Shown in pieces: positions 17,476 through 26,480 of a stretch of DNA of 64,000 nt; positions within the stretch are counted from its first letter, which is position 1; every line of letters starts with the position of its first letter. The notes beneath the pieces are model-generated. The model was not told where the DNA came from, searched no databases, and worked only from the letters and a program-made list of their open reading frames with translations. Location: contig JADYYH010000035.1 of NCBI GenBank assembly GCA_020853775.1, forward strand, positions 1 to 64,000, written 5' to 3'. The position numbers were made by a program, and so were the translations under genes. This stretch comes from Nitrospira sp. GTDB lineage: Bacteria; Nitrospirota; Nitrospiria; Nitrospirales; Nitrospiraceae.

Positions 17476-17691
17476 CGGAGCGGTTTTACGCCAGCGAGAC
17501 TCCTTTCGCTCCCCGCACGTCACCTGCACATGTCCGGATGGCGCCAATCCGTGCACTCCCACTAAGCGTCACGCAAGAATGGATGAGTCGTGACGGGCTA
17601 CCGGTGGTGCTTCAATTGACCCCGCGACAGTCGGTTGTGTATAAAATGGTCTGCTGATTGGCAAGCTGATTTTTTTCGGGAGGCGTTCATC

Positions 17692-18795
17692 ATGGCAGGA
17701 CGGGAATTTCATGACGGAGCCAAGGATGGCCTGGAGGCCTTGGAGCCTCTCGACCCCGAGAAGATTCATTCTTTCACGGCCTTGCTGGAAGCGATGCGGA
17801 AGACGGCGTTCGGCGGCCGTCGCCTGGGCGAGGCGTACGAAACGCTCGCCGCGATGATCGAGGATCCCGAGTGCAAAGTCGTGTTGACCCTCTCGGGCGC
17901 CATGACGATTGCCAAAATGGGGAAGATCATCAGCACCATGATCGATCGCGGCATGGTGCAGGCGATTGTCTCGACCGGCGCGCTCGTGGCGCACGGATTG
18001 AGCGAATCGGTGGGCAAGCTGCATTACCGCCACGAACCCTCCCATTCCGATGAGGAGCTGTTTCAAAAGGGCTATAACCGCGTCTACGATACGCTCGAGA
18101 TGGAGTCGAACCTGAACTATGTCGAGCATGTGGTGTCGCAGACCATGAAGCGCATCAATGTCGACCAGCCCCTCTCGTCGAATTTTTTGACCCGCGAATT
18201 GGGCAAGACCCTGGCCGAGGAGTTTGAGGGGCCCGGCATTCTCAAGAGCGCCTATCTCAAGAACGTGCCGGTGTATATTCCCGCGTTTACCGACTCTGAA
18301 ATGGGCCTGGACGTCGGGACTTGGGCCATGGGCAAGCAGATCGATTTTACCCGCAGCCAGATCAAAGAAGGCGGGGACGTGGCGGTGCTACGTGCGTTGC
18401 ATCAGACCTGCCCGGTGTTTAATCCCTATCTCGACCTGAACCATTATGCAGAGGAAGTCCTCGGCTCCGCGAAGCTCGGGATTTTCACGATCGGCGGCGG
18501 CGTGCCTCGCAATTGGGCGCAGCAGGTGGCGCCCTACATTGAAATCACCAATACGCGTCTCGGTCTCAATGTACCGCCTCCGCGCTTTCATTATGGCGTG
18601 CGGATCTGTCCTGAGCCGGACTATTGGGGCGGATTAAGCGGCTGCACCTATCAAGAAGGCATCTCCTGGGGCAAGTTCGTCCCGCCGGCCGAAGGCGGCC
18701 GTTTCGCCGAAGTGCTCAGTGACGCCACGCTGGTGTGGCCGCTGCTCATGGTGGGATTGTTGGAGCGGTGCGCCGCGAAGAGTGTCTCCGCATGA
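17692..18795 (+). CDS. Deoxyhypusine-synthase-like protein, probable homospermidine synthase
   Basis: This 367-residue protein begins at the ATG at 17692 with GGGAGG upstream. It matches the deoxyhypusine synthase family: LTLSGAMTIAKMGKI near the N-terminus, NAD-binding FTIGGGVPRNWAQQ, and the C-terminal EGISWGKF whose Lys (residue 328) aligns with the catalytic Lys329 of human DHS. Bacteria lack eIF5A, and bacterial homologues act on putrescine as homospermidine synthase. The same strand encodes arginine decarboxylase and agmatinase, which make putrescine from arginine. Its stop overlaps the next start (ATGA). Confidence 0.85.
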   Translation: MAGREFHDGAKDGLEALEPLDPEKIHSFTALLEAMRKTAFGGRRLGEAYETLAAMIEDPECKVVLTLSGAMTIAKMGKIISTMIDRGMVQAIVSTGALVAHGLSESVGKLHYRHEPSHSDEELFQKGYNRVYDTLEMESNLNYVEHVVSQTMKRINVDQPLSSNFLTRELGKTLAEEFEGPGILKSAYLKNVPVYIPAFTDSEMGLDVGTWAMGKQIDFTRSQIKEGGDVAVLRALHQTCPVFNPYLDLNHYAEEVLGSAKLGIFTIGGGVPRNWAQQVAPYIEITNTRLGLNVPPPRFHYGVRICPEPDYWGGLSGCTYQEGISWGKFVPPAEGGRFAEVLSDATLVWPLLMVGLLERCAAKSVSA

Positions 18796-19445
18796 TCCCC
18801 CTGGCCGGTTGGATGATCAGGTTCGGGGCGCCATTCGTGCTGCTTGCGGTCACGACGGCCTCGGCGTTGGCGGCAAGCTCGCCGGCGGTCGACAATCGTA
18901 TGCGAGGCAAGGCGGATGCGCCGATCACCCTGATCGAGTATTCGGACTTCACCTGCGGCTACTGTTTGAAATTTTTCAAGGAAACCTGGCCGAAAATTCA
19001 ATCGCGTTACGTCGAGACGGGGAAGGTGCGGTTTCTGTACAAAGATTATCCCCGTGCCGACCAGGGCCCCGGTGTGACGGCCGCCCTGGCCGCTCGCTGT
19101 GCGGGAGATCAGGGCCCATACTGGCCGATGCACGACCGCCTGTTCGCCGCCGACGGCCGGCTCGATGTAGATAGTTACTTCCAGCATGCCAAAGCCATCG
19201 GGCTCGACCAGCCGAAGTTTCGGGAATGTTTGCGCGACGCGCCGCATATGAAGGCGATTTTCCAAGATCGCGACGAGGCCAATGCGTGGGGGTTTCACGG
19301 CACGCCCGGCTTCATTCTGATGCGCACGACGCAGCAGCCGACGGCCCAGAATCCGGCACTCGCGATTCCCGGAGCCTTCCCCTTTGCCGCGTTTGAGGAA
19401 GAAATCGAGAAACTGCTCGCGGCCCCGGGAGCGAAGGCGAAGTAA
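18792..19445 (+). CDS. DsbA-like periplasmic thiol oxidoreductase
   Basis: A 217-residue exported thioredoxin-fold protein. The signal sequence (WMIRFGAPFVLLAVTTASALA) is followed by ITLIEYSDFTCGYCLKFF, containing the CGYC active site, and by the cis-proline segment GFHGTPGFILM. The arrangement fits DsbA/BdbD-type proteins of the thioredoxin_4 group. Translation is coupled to the DHS-like gene by a 4-bp overlap, which is odd because that enzyme is cytoplasmic. Whether it catalyses oxidation or isomerisation cannot be told. Confidence 0.88.
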   Translation: MIPLAGWMIRFGAPFVLLAVTTASALAASSPAVDNRMRGKADAPITLIEYSDFTCGYCLKFFKETWPKIQSRYVETGKVRFLYKDYPRADQGPGVTAALAARCAGDQGPYWPMHDRLFAADGRLDVDSYFQHAKAIGLDQPKFRECLRDAPHMKAIFQDRDEANAWGFHGTPGFILMRTTQQPTAQNPALAIPGAFPFAAFEEEIEKLLAAPGAKAK

Positions 19446-19527
19446 CGCCTCTCATGGGCGCGAACGACAGCAGGGTGACTATCGTGACGAGCATCATCGT
19501 TTAGCCAGGAAAAGAGGAAACTGCACT

Positions 19528-19806
19528 ATGGGGTCTAAACAAGCTTTTTGGACTGTGCCTGCAAAGGATGGAGAGCCGGATCTGTGGGTGTGCATGTCCT
19601 GTTTGAGCGAAGTGTTTTGCCGGAAGGTGCCGATGCCCGCCTGTCCGAGCTGTCACGGGGTCTCGACCTATGAAGCGTTCACCTTGGCGGCGGTGCAGGA
19701 CTGGGGAACCGACGAGTTGATTGCCAAAGCCGCGGCCGCTCAGCAGGAAGAGGCGGCGCTCAGCGCGGCGGCTTCCGCGACGCCTCCTGTGGAGTCCGTG
19801 CAGTAG
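19528..19806 (+). CDS. Small zinc-ribbon protein in the polyamine cluster
   Basis: A 92-residue protein starting at the ATG at 19528, preceded by AAGAGGAAA. It has CMSC (in WVCMSCLSE) and CPSC (in PACPSCHG) knuckles about 20 residues apart plus two extra cysteines, a rubredoxin-like or zinc-ribbon arrangement. The C-terminal third is alanine/glutamate-rich and probably helical. It sits between the DsbA-like and aldehyde dehydrogenase genes with short gaps, so it is likely in the same transcript. I do not recognise the family. Confidence 0.65.
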   Translation: MGSKQAFWTVPAKDGEPDLWVCMSCLSEVFCRKVPMPACPSCHGVSTYEAFTLAAVQDWGTDELIAKAAAAQQEEAALSAAASATPPVESVQ

Positions 19807-19833
19807 CGAATAGCCTCTCCGGGAGTTGGTCCG

Positions 19834-21264
19834 TTGGAAAATGGACGTCCATTTCTAATCGGCGGCCGCTGGTCTTCATCCACGACGGCTGCCCCCGTAC
19901 GAAATCCCTATACAGGCGAGACGATTGCCCATGTCTGCCAGGCAAGTCCGGCGGATGCGGAATCGGCCATGCAGTCTTCGGTCGAGGGTGCGGCGGCGAT
20001 GCGTCGCTTGTCGGGCTATGCGCGATCGACGTTGCTGGCCAACGCAGCCCAGGCGCTGCAGGCGCGGCAGGAAGAATTCGCGCGTACGATGACGGCGGAA
20101 GCCGGCAAACCGCTGACTGATGCCCGTCGTGAAGTCGGTCGCGCCATTCACACGCTTTCGATTGCCGGGGAAGAAGCCAAACGAATCGGCGGCGAGGTGG
20201 TGCCGCTGGATTGGTCGCTCGGCATGGAGTCCTATTGGGGCGTGACGCGGCGGTTTCCCATCGGGCCGATTCTTGGGATTACCCCGTTCAACTTTCCCCT
20301 CAATCTCGTCGTGCACAAAGTCGCTCCGGCCTTGGCGGCGGGCAACTCGATTTTAATCAAGCCGGCTCCCCAGACACCGCTGACGGCGCTGTTGCTTGGC
20401 GATCTGCTGCTCAAGGCCGGTGCGCCGCCGGGGGGGCTCAATATTCTGCCGTGCGACAATACCGTCGCCGAACACATGGTCGTGGATCCTCGATTCAAGC
20501 TCCTGAGCTTCACGGGCAGCGCGCCCGTCGGCTGGATGCTGAAGGCCAAGTGCGGCAAGAAAAAGGTCGTGCTTGAACTGGGCGGCAATGCCGCGGTGAT
20601 CATCGAACCGGATGCGGATCTGGAGTATGCGGCCCAACGTTGCGTCACCGGGGGGTTTACGTATGCGGGGCAGACCTGTATTTCGGTTCAGCGGATCTTC
20701 GTGCATGCATCCATTGCCGAGTCGTTTACCGAACGGCTCATGACCCGGGTGCGAGGGTTGGCGACCGGGGACCCGGGCGATGAGCGTACCGTGGTTGGCC
20801 CATTGATCGACGCCGGTGCGGCGCAGCGCATCGAGGGTTGGATTGGCGAAGCGGTCGCGCAAGGCGCGCGTGTGCTGTCGGGCGGATCGCGTGAGGGATC
20901 GGTGGTGCAACCCACGGTCTTGTCCCAGGTCACTGCCGCGATGAACGTCTCCTGCCGCGAGGTCTTCGGGCCATTGGTGACGATTACGCCCTATCGCGAG
21001 TTTGACGCGGCGTTGAATGCCGTCAACGAGTCGGACTACGGGCTGCAAGCGGGTATCTTCACCGACAATATCGGGCGCATTTTTCAGGCCTTCGAGCAGT
21101 TGGAGGTCGGCGGCGTGCTAGCCAACGAGATTCCCACCTTCCGCGCGGATCACATGCCCTATGGCGGCATCAAGGATTCCGGCATCGGTCGCGAAGGGTT
21201 GCGGTATGCGATCGAGGATATGACCGAGCCGAAATTGCTGGTCGTGAATCTCCGGCGTCCGTAA
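19834..21264 (+). CDS. NAD(P)-dependent aldehyde dehydrogenase
   Basis: A full-length ALDH of 476 residues. The best start is TTG at 19834 with GGGAG eight bases upstream; an ATG at 19841 is out of frame. Motifs are PFNFPLNLVVHKVAPALAAG (substrate/cofactor channel), FTGSAPVGW (dinucleotide loop), LELGGNAAVI with the general base Glu, and YAGQTCISVQRI with the catalytic Cys. The preference cannot be read from sequence; in this neighbourhood 4-aminobutyraldehyde or succinate semialdehyde is reasonable, but glyceraldehyde-3-phosphate-type enzymes look similar. Confidence 0.9.
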   Translation: MENGRPFLIGGRWSSSTTAAPVRNPYTGETIAHVCQASPADAESAMQSSVEGAAAMRRLSGYARSTLLANAAQALQARQEEFARTMTAEAGKPLTDARREVGRAIHTLSIAGEEAKRIGGEVVPLDWSLGMESYWGVTRRFPIGPILGITPFNFPLNLVVHKVAPALAAGNSILIKPAPQTPLTALLLGDLLLKAGAPPGGLNILPCDNTVAEHMVVDPRFKLLSFTGSAPVGWMLKAKCGKKKVVLELGGNAAVIIEPDADLEYAAQRCVTGGFTYAGQTCISVQRIFVHASIAESFTERLMTRVRGLATGDPGDERTVVGPLIDAGAAQRIEGWIGEAVAQGARVLSGGSREGSVVQPTVLSQVTAAMNVSCREVFGPLVTITPYREFDAALNAVNESDYGLQAGIFTDNIGRIFQAFEQLEVGGVLANEIPTFRADHMPYGGIKDSGIGREGLRYAIEDMTEPKLLVVNLRRP

Positions 21265-21437
21265 AGAAAGCGGCGGCTGGACAAAAAAACCCTCTCGCCG
21301 TATTGCGGATGCGGAACAAACTTGGTACAACTTTCGCGCGTGTCGCCGCATGATCGCACGTGCGGTTCAAGCCTTGTGACAATACATCGAACACTCACCT
21401 GGAGTGCGTTCGACGCGGGATGAAGAGGGAGACCTAC

Positions 21438-22013
21438 ATGGTACCAACACACATGTTTTTGACGAGGGGCGTCGGAGTGCACAAGGAAAAGCTGGCTGCG
21501 TTTGAGCAGGCCTTGCGTAGTGCCGGCGTGGCCTATTGTAACCTCGTCAGTGTCTCGTCCATTCTTCCCCCGAACTGCAAAATCCTTCCGCGCAAGCGCG
21601 GCGAGAAGTTGTTGAATCCAGGGGAGATCACCTTTTGCGTCATGGCCCGCTCGGAAACCAACGAACGCAACCGGCTCATCTCCGCGTCCATCGGTTTAGC
21701 GATCCCAACCGATCGTGATACCTACGGCTATCTCTCCGAGCACCATGCCTATGGTGAAACGGACGAGGAATCCGGCGAATACACGGAAGACCTCGCGGCC
21801 CAGATGCTCGCCACGACCCAGGGGATCGAATTCGATCCTGATGTCGCTTGGAAAGAGCGCGAACAGGTCTTCAAGATGGGCGGGAAAATCGTCCGGACCC
21901 TCAACATCACACAGTCTGCAGTAGGACGGCCGAACCGTTGGACCTGCGTGATTGCCTTGGCAGTGTTTATCCCCACGGAAAACATTCCCAAGAGTCTTCG
22001 GAATAAGGCCTAG
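21438..22013 (+). CDS. pdaD: Pyruvoyl-dependent arginine decarboxylase
   Basis: This 191-residue protein starts at the ATG at 21438; the frame is open upstream to 21360. It shows the PvlArgDC pattern: an N-terminal [14 protein letters not shown], the self-cleavage region [14 protein letters not shown] with Ser40-Ser41 as the expected cleavage pair that yields the pyruvoyl group, and [15 protein letters not shown] with the active-site region. It converts arginine to agmatine. The agmatinase gene starts 8 bp downstream, so the two-step route to putrescine is encoded as one unit. Confidence 0.93.
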   Translation: MVPTHMFLTRGVGVHKEKLAAFEQALRSAGVAYCNLVSVSSILPPNCKILPRKRGEKLLNPGEITFCVMARSETNERNRLISASIGLAIPTDRDTYGYLSEHHAYGETDEESGEYTEDLAAQMLATTQGIEFDPDVAWKEREQVFKMGGKIVRTLNITQSAVGRPNRWTCVIALAVFIPTENIPKSLRNKA

Positions 22014-22021
22014 GGGCGGCG

Positions 22022-22954
22022 ATGGCGCTTCCGTCTGGGTGGCTTGGGCAAGCCGACAATTTTCTTGGAATCGACGAGCCCTGGTGCCATCCCGATCAGG
22101 CCGGCGTCTACGTACTCCCGGCTCCCTACGAGCATACGTCGAGTTACATCCTCGGGTCTGACCGCGGTCCTTCCGCCATCATCGACGCGTCCCAACAGGT
22201 TGAGTTGTACGACGAAACGTTACGGTACGAGCCCTATCGCGAGTGGGGCGGCGTCGCCACGGCCAACACGCTCAACCTGGCCGGGCGCGTGAATGGACAA
22301 GCGGTACAGGCCATTCAGGAGTTTGTGCAGCCGCATGTCGGGCGGGGAAAATTCCTGGTGACTCTCACCGGAGAGCACACCGGCGCGTTAGGCGCCATCC
22401 GCGCGCATGCACAACAGTATCCGGGCATGTGCGTCGTCCAAATCGATGCCCATGGCGATCTGCGTCAGGCGTACCAGGACAATCCCTACAGCCACGCGAG
22501 CGTCATGGCCCGGGTGGTGCAAGATGGATTGCCGCTGGTGCAGGTCGGTATCCGGTCGATCAGCCAAGAAGAAATCGAGCTCATCGATAAGACACCCCGG
22601 ATCAAGACCTTTTTTGCCGCGTCGATTCTGGATCCTTCCGGACCCTACGAGGGCCGGGCCGCTCGTTGGATTCCTGAAGTGGTGGCAGCCTGCACGGGGC
22701 CTGTGTATCTCACCTTCGATTGTGACGGCCTGGACGCGTCGCTTGTTCCGGCCTTGGGAACACCGGAACCGGGAGGGTTAGGCTGGTACGACACCCTCGC
22801 CCTGGTCACGGCCCTGGCCAACGGGCCGGGCATCGTCGGCATGGACATCAGCGAGATTGCGCCCATTGAAGGATTCGTCGCCCCTCAGTTCAGCATTGCT
22901 CGCTTGATCTACCGCATGCTGGGACGGATTCGAGCGGGCCGCCGGGTTCATTAA
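22022..22954 (+). CDS. speB: Agmatinase / ureohydrolase
   Basis: A 310-residue member of the arginase-agmatinase family. The dinuclear Mn ligands are visible as GEHT (in place of the usual GGDHS), QIDAHGDLR and TFDCDGLDASL; SHAS follows the DAH motif as in other members. It should hydrolyse agmatine to putrescine and urea, next to the arginine decarboxylase that produces agmatine. The GEHT variant keeps the His ligand while replacing the preceding Asp by Glu. Substrate assignment rests on the neighbour. Confidence 0.9.
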   Translation: MALPSGWLGQADNFLGIDEPWCHPDQAGVYVLPAPYEHTSSYILGSDRGPSAIIDASQQVELYDETLRYEPYREWGGVATANTLNLAGRVNGQAVQAIQEFVQPHVGRGKFLVTLTGEHTGALGAIRAHAQQYPGMCVVQIDAHGDLRQAYQDNPYSHASVMARVVQDGLPLVQVGIRSISQEEIELIDKTPRIKTFFAASILDPSGPYEGRAARWIPEVVAACTGPVYLTFDCDGLDASLVPALGTPEPGGLGWYDTLALVTALANGPGIVGMDISEIAPIEGFVAPQFSIARLIYRMLGRIRAGRRVH

Positions 22955-23051
22955 GCGGATCGTGAATAGCTCAGCCAGCTCTTTTCTCACACCGCTGAGA
23001 CGTCCGTACGGTTCATAATACACCTCGCCTTGTCATTCGCGCGGCCGCGCC

Positions 23052-23762
23052 ATGCGCATCAATAAATTCTTTACGGAACAGGGGTTGTGTTCACGGCGCG
23101 AGGCTGACCGGCTGGTTGCCGAAGGCCGGGTCACGATTAACGGTGTGGTGGCGAAGCTCGGGGATCAGGTTTCGCCGCAGGATATTATCGCACGTGACGG
23201 AACGATCCTGCAGCGTGGCAACCGCGCGGTCTATATCAAATATCATAAGCCGGTCGGGGTGACGACGACGACCGAGCTGCATGTGCCGCGGAATATCATT
23301 TCGGAAATCAATCATCGCGAGCGGATTTTCCCCATTGGACGGCTCGACAAGGATTCGTCCGGTCTTATTCTTCTGACCAATGACGGCGATATCGTCAACG
23401 AGATCTTGCGGGTGGAGCACGGGCATGAGCGCGAGTATCGCGTGGAAGTGGATCATGAGTTCGACGACGCGTTCCTCTCCCGGATGGCCGAGGGCGTGGT
23501 CATATTGGGAGAGCGAACCCGTCCATGCCTCATGGCGCGACTGGGCCCGCGTCGATTCCGCATCATCCTGACCGAGGGCCGCAATCGGCAGATCCGTCGG
23601 ATGTGCCAGGCGCTCGGCTATCGGGTGGTCTCACTCCATCGTGTGCGGATGATGCACGTCACCATCGAAGGGCTTCATGCAGGGCAGTGGATGGACTTGA
23701 CCCAGGAGGAACGTTGCCGACTGTTCGAGGCTCTGGGCCGGCCGCCGGAATCGTCGATGTGA
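23052..23762 (+). CDS. rluF: 23S rRNA pseudouridine synthase, RluF-like
   Basis: This 236-residue protein has an N-terminal S4 RNA-binding domain (RINKFFTEQGLCSRREADRL) and the RsuA/RluB/E/F catalytic core with FPIGRLDKDSSGLILLT, holding the catalytic Asp, plus GRNRQIRRMCQALGY. The overall pattern, including YIKYHKPVGV and LTQEERCRLF near the end, follows RluF (modifies U2604 in E. coli 23S rRNA) more closely than RsuA. It may belong to RluB or RluE instead. It converges on the membrane-protein gene at 23782. Confidence 0.88.
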   Translation: MRINKFFTEQGLCSRREADRLVAEGRVTINGVVAKLGDQVSPQDIIARDGTILQRGNRAVYIKYHKPVGVTTTTELHVPRNIISEINHRERIFPIGRLDKDSSGLILLTNDGDIVNEILRVEHGHEREYRVEVDHEFDDAFLSRMAEGVVILGERTRPCLMARLGPRRFRIILTEGRNRQIRRMCQALGYRVVSLHRVRMMHVTIEGLHAGQWMDLTQEERCRLFEALGRPPESSM

Positions 23763-23781
23763 AGGCGGGGCGAGTTGGCCC

Positions 23782-24582
23782 TTATTCGGCGCGGAGCGCC
23801 GTATTGGACCGGTTGCCAGGCACGTTCAATGAGGATTCTTCTGATCTGGATGCGGGCAGTGGCGCTCTGGTCGTTCGGTTGAGGAAGAGATTCAACAACG
23901 CGATGAAGAAACTCCCGCCTACGATCCAATAGCTGGTCGAGCGGATCGTTTTGGTGCCTTCGTCCCGCATATCCTTGGCGACTTCCGCCACGGTTTCCAG
24001 TAGACGATCCAACGCCAGACTCACCTGCATGACTTTCGGCCCGCCGTTGTCGGCGGCATGGATTTCAGCTTTGCGCCGGAGCTCCGCCGCCTCTTTCGCC
24101 GATCCCGCCCTCCATTCCTGAGCCACCAGTTCGATTGTTTTGCCGGCGACATGGAAGTATTGATCGAGGCTTTCACGCACGGCCTGAATGTCTTTTTCTT
24201 CGCTGCGTCCGCTCCGGGACACGCGCAGGCCTGCGGCGGCATATCGATCCACCGCATGTTGAATGCGCGCGCGTTGCGCCGGGAGAGATTCGGTAATGCG
24301 CTCGAAGACCACCTGATTTTCCGCTTCCAACGAACGGATGATGGTGTTGCGGTATCGGATGACGTCGGCCGAAATATGCGCGAGGTCGGCGGCCCCCAGC
24401 GTGTACTCCGTATACATGATGCGCAGGTCTTGATCGATGCGGCTGAGAGCCTGGCCGCTGATCCATCCCAGTCCCGCGATCAGGATGCTGATGATCAATT
24501 GGTTCGTGCTGGGAAAGGACACTTTGAATCGCGAGGCAAACGACACGGAGGTCCCTTTCGTCAGGCCGGAAGCGAAGTGCAT
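23782..24582 (-). CDS. Two-helix membrane protein with a four-helix-bundle sensor-like domain
   Basis: This 266-residue protein has a first membrane segment (QLIISILIAGLGWISGQAL), a periplasmic helical region of about 170 residues, and a second membrane segment (STSYWIVGGSFFIALLNLFL) followed by a 30-residue tail. This is the layout of the 4HB_MCP sensor module of chemoreceptors, but no HAMP, kinase or signalling domain follows. It is the last gene of the minus-strand export cluster, 79 bp after the second ABC gene. A scaffolding or sensing role there is inference. Confidence 0.7.
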   Translation of the reverse strand: MHFASGLTKGTSVSFASRFKVSFPSTNQLIISILIAGLGWISGQALSRIDQDLRIMYTEYTLGAADLAHISADVIRYRNTIIRSLEAENQVVFERITESLPAQRARIQHAVDRYAAAGLRVSRSGRSEEKDIQAVRESLDQYFHVAGKTIELVAQEWRAGSAKEAAELRRKAEIHAADNGGPKVMQVSLALDRLLETVAEVAKDMRDEGTKTIRSTSYWIVGGSFFIALLNLFLNRTTRAPLPASRSEESSLNVPGNRSNTALRAE

Positions 24583-24661
24583 GGCCAGGGAGTTTCAACC
24601 ATTGAGTCTAGCAGATCGTGCCTCAAGAAAGAAATCGAGGCCGGTTTTGCGACGCTGCCGG

Positions 24662-26350
24662 TCAATCGAGTATGACGCGGCGCTCGACCAGTTGACCGAC
24701 TTCCGGATCATTCGAGACGAATACAGTCGACCAGGGCTCCTCTTTAGAGCAGAGCCTTCGCAGGAGCGTCAGTCGCACGGTCGGGTCGATATTGTGAAGA
24801 CTGCCGTTGAAAATCAGCAATTCCGGCCGGGTCACAATCATTCTAGCCAGAAGAATGCGAAGTACCTGGCTGCGGCTCAAATTCGCCCCGTTCCCGTGCA
24901 CGAGCGTTTCCAAGCCCTGGGGCAGCGCGTCGATTTCCTCCTCCAGCTCCACGAATCGGAGCGCCCAGCTCACATCGGCAAACTGAATTGACGGGCGCTG
25001 GAGCGTGATGTTTTCTTCCAGTGTCCCATCGAACAACGTGGGGTGGGAATCCAGCATCAAGCCACGGCAGCGATTCACATAGTTAAGCGACACGTCGCGC
25101 AGGTCGATGTCGTTGTAACGGATCACCCCGCTGGTGGGATGATAGAGGCCGGCCAGGAGAAGTGCGAGCGACGTTTTGCTTGTGCTCGTGCCCGTGAGCA
25201 CCGTGATCTTTTCGCCCGGCAGCACTTCCAGGTTGAAATGATCGAACAGCATCGGGCCGTCCGAGCCGGCAAAAGACACGTCTTTGCATGTCAGACGGAC
25301 TCCCTGCAGGGTGGGATTGGGAAGCCAGGCGGCGATCGGACCGGAGACCTCTTCCTTCGGCATGTCGAACAGCGCGGAGAGCTCCTGCAGTGAGGTGGCG
25401 ACATAGATGGCGGCGTACATGCGCCGGGCGACGACGTCGAGGTTGAGCAGCAGGGTGCCGACAATGACTTCCGCCGCCACGAACTGGCCGAGGGTAATAT
25501 CCGCCAGTGACAGCAACCATCCGCCGAGGCCGATCATGCCGCTGTGGGCGAAGGCCTGAAAGATGACCGCACTCTTATACTGAGCCCCGCTCAAAATATC
25601 GGAGCGGGTCTTCCTCGCCATGACATAGGCTTGCACCAGGGCATCGGTTTTCTTGAGCAGGAGGGGCAGGCTGTCGGTAGATTTGAAATGGAGCCGGTTG
25701 ATGCCGATGTCCTGCAACCAGTGAAACGTCTGGTAGTGGAGGCTCGACACCCGTTGAGTGATACGGAGCCCTCCGCGACCAAAAAATGTCAGAAGAAAGG
25801 CAAAACCCGTCATCAGGAAGACGTTATAGCCGAGGAAGTAGGGATGGTACATGATTAGGATTGTCATGCCGATCATGCCCGACACGAACACATTGATGAG
25901 GTCCACCAGCATGGCGACCAGCGCGCGCGGCAGCAGCTCCGCTTCGATGAACGTGTTCGTATGTTGGGGAAGAAAGACGTTCTCTCGAAAACGGGGTAAC
26001 GCTTCCGTGAACGCGACAGCCAGCCGGGTATAGATCCGCTGAACCAGGATTTCTACCGCTCGTCCTTGCAAGACCCGGAATGTCCCCATCAACAGCAACG
26101 CGCCCAACATGATGGCGACGAGCGTCACGATCATGATCGGTTGGATGGCGAAGGCGAAGGTGTTGACGAGCTCCTGCACGGTGAGCGGTACGATCAACGC
26201 AAACAGTCCGATCACGACGGCATAGGAGGCGATGATCGCCAGAATGCGCCGCTCAAGTCCGATGAGGAGATTGAGACGGGAAAGTATCGTCCAGGCTGAA
26301 GGGGTGGTGATCGTGGTTTCGGTGGCGTTGTGATTCACGCGAGGACTCAT
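24662..26350 (-). CDS. ABC exporter half-transporter with degenerate ATPase domain (second of pair)
   Basis: A 562-residue protein with an ABC exporter membrane domain (about residues 25-320, six helices) fused to a nucleotide-binding domain. Every catalytic motif of that domain is changed. Walker A is TGTSTSKT, with all three glycines lost and Lys392 kept. The Q-loop position reads SHPTLF, the signature is LSRSQ, Walker B plus catalytic Glu is LLIFNGS, and the switch His is Asn in VSNDP. The fold is otherwise retained (GTLEENI, ARMIVTRPELLIF). ATP hydrolysis by the usual mechanism is unlikely. It lies 130 bp from its paralogue and probably pairs with it. Confidence 0.85.
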   Translation of the reverse strand: MSPRVNHNATETTITTPSAWTILSRLNLLIGLERRILAIIASYAVVIGLFALIVPLTVQELVNTFAFAIQPIMIVTLVAIMLGALLLMGTFRVLQGRAVEILVQRIYTRLAVAFTEALPRFRENVFLPQHTNTFIEAELLPRALVAMLVDLINVFVSGMIGMTILIMYHPYFLGYNVFLMTGFAFLLTFFGRGGLRITQRVSSLHYQTFHWLQDIGINRLHFKSTDSLPLLLKKTDALVQAYVMARKTRSDILSGAQYKSAVIFQAFAHSGMIGLGGWLLSLADITLGQFVAAEVIVGTLLLNLDVVARRMYAAIYVATSLQELSALFDMPKEEVSGPIAAWLPNPTLQGVRLTCKDVSFAGSDGPMLFDHFNLEVLPGEKITVLTGTSTSKTSLALLLAGLYHPTSGVIRYNDIDLRDVSLNYVNRCRGLMLDSHPTLFDGTLEENITLQRPSIQFADVSWALRFVELEEEIDALPQGLETLVHGNGANLSRSQVLRILLARMIVTRPELLIFNGSLHNIDPTVRLTLLRRLCSKEEPWSTVFVSNDPEVGQLVERRVILD

Positions 26351-26480
26351 GTCGGCCGATGGTGGGGCGCAGTGTGGGCGAATGCCGCATCGCTGTCAAG
26401 GACGGGACGCATGGTGGTCGGGCAGTGGAGGGAAAAGCGAAAGTCCCAGTCCAGTGGCCTGGTGACGCTGCGGCATGCCG

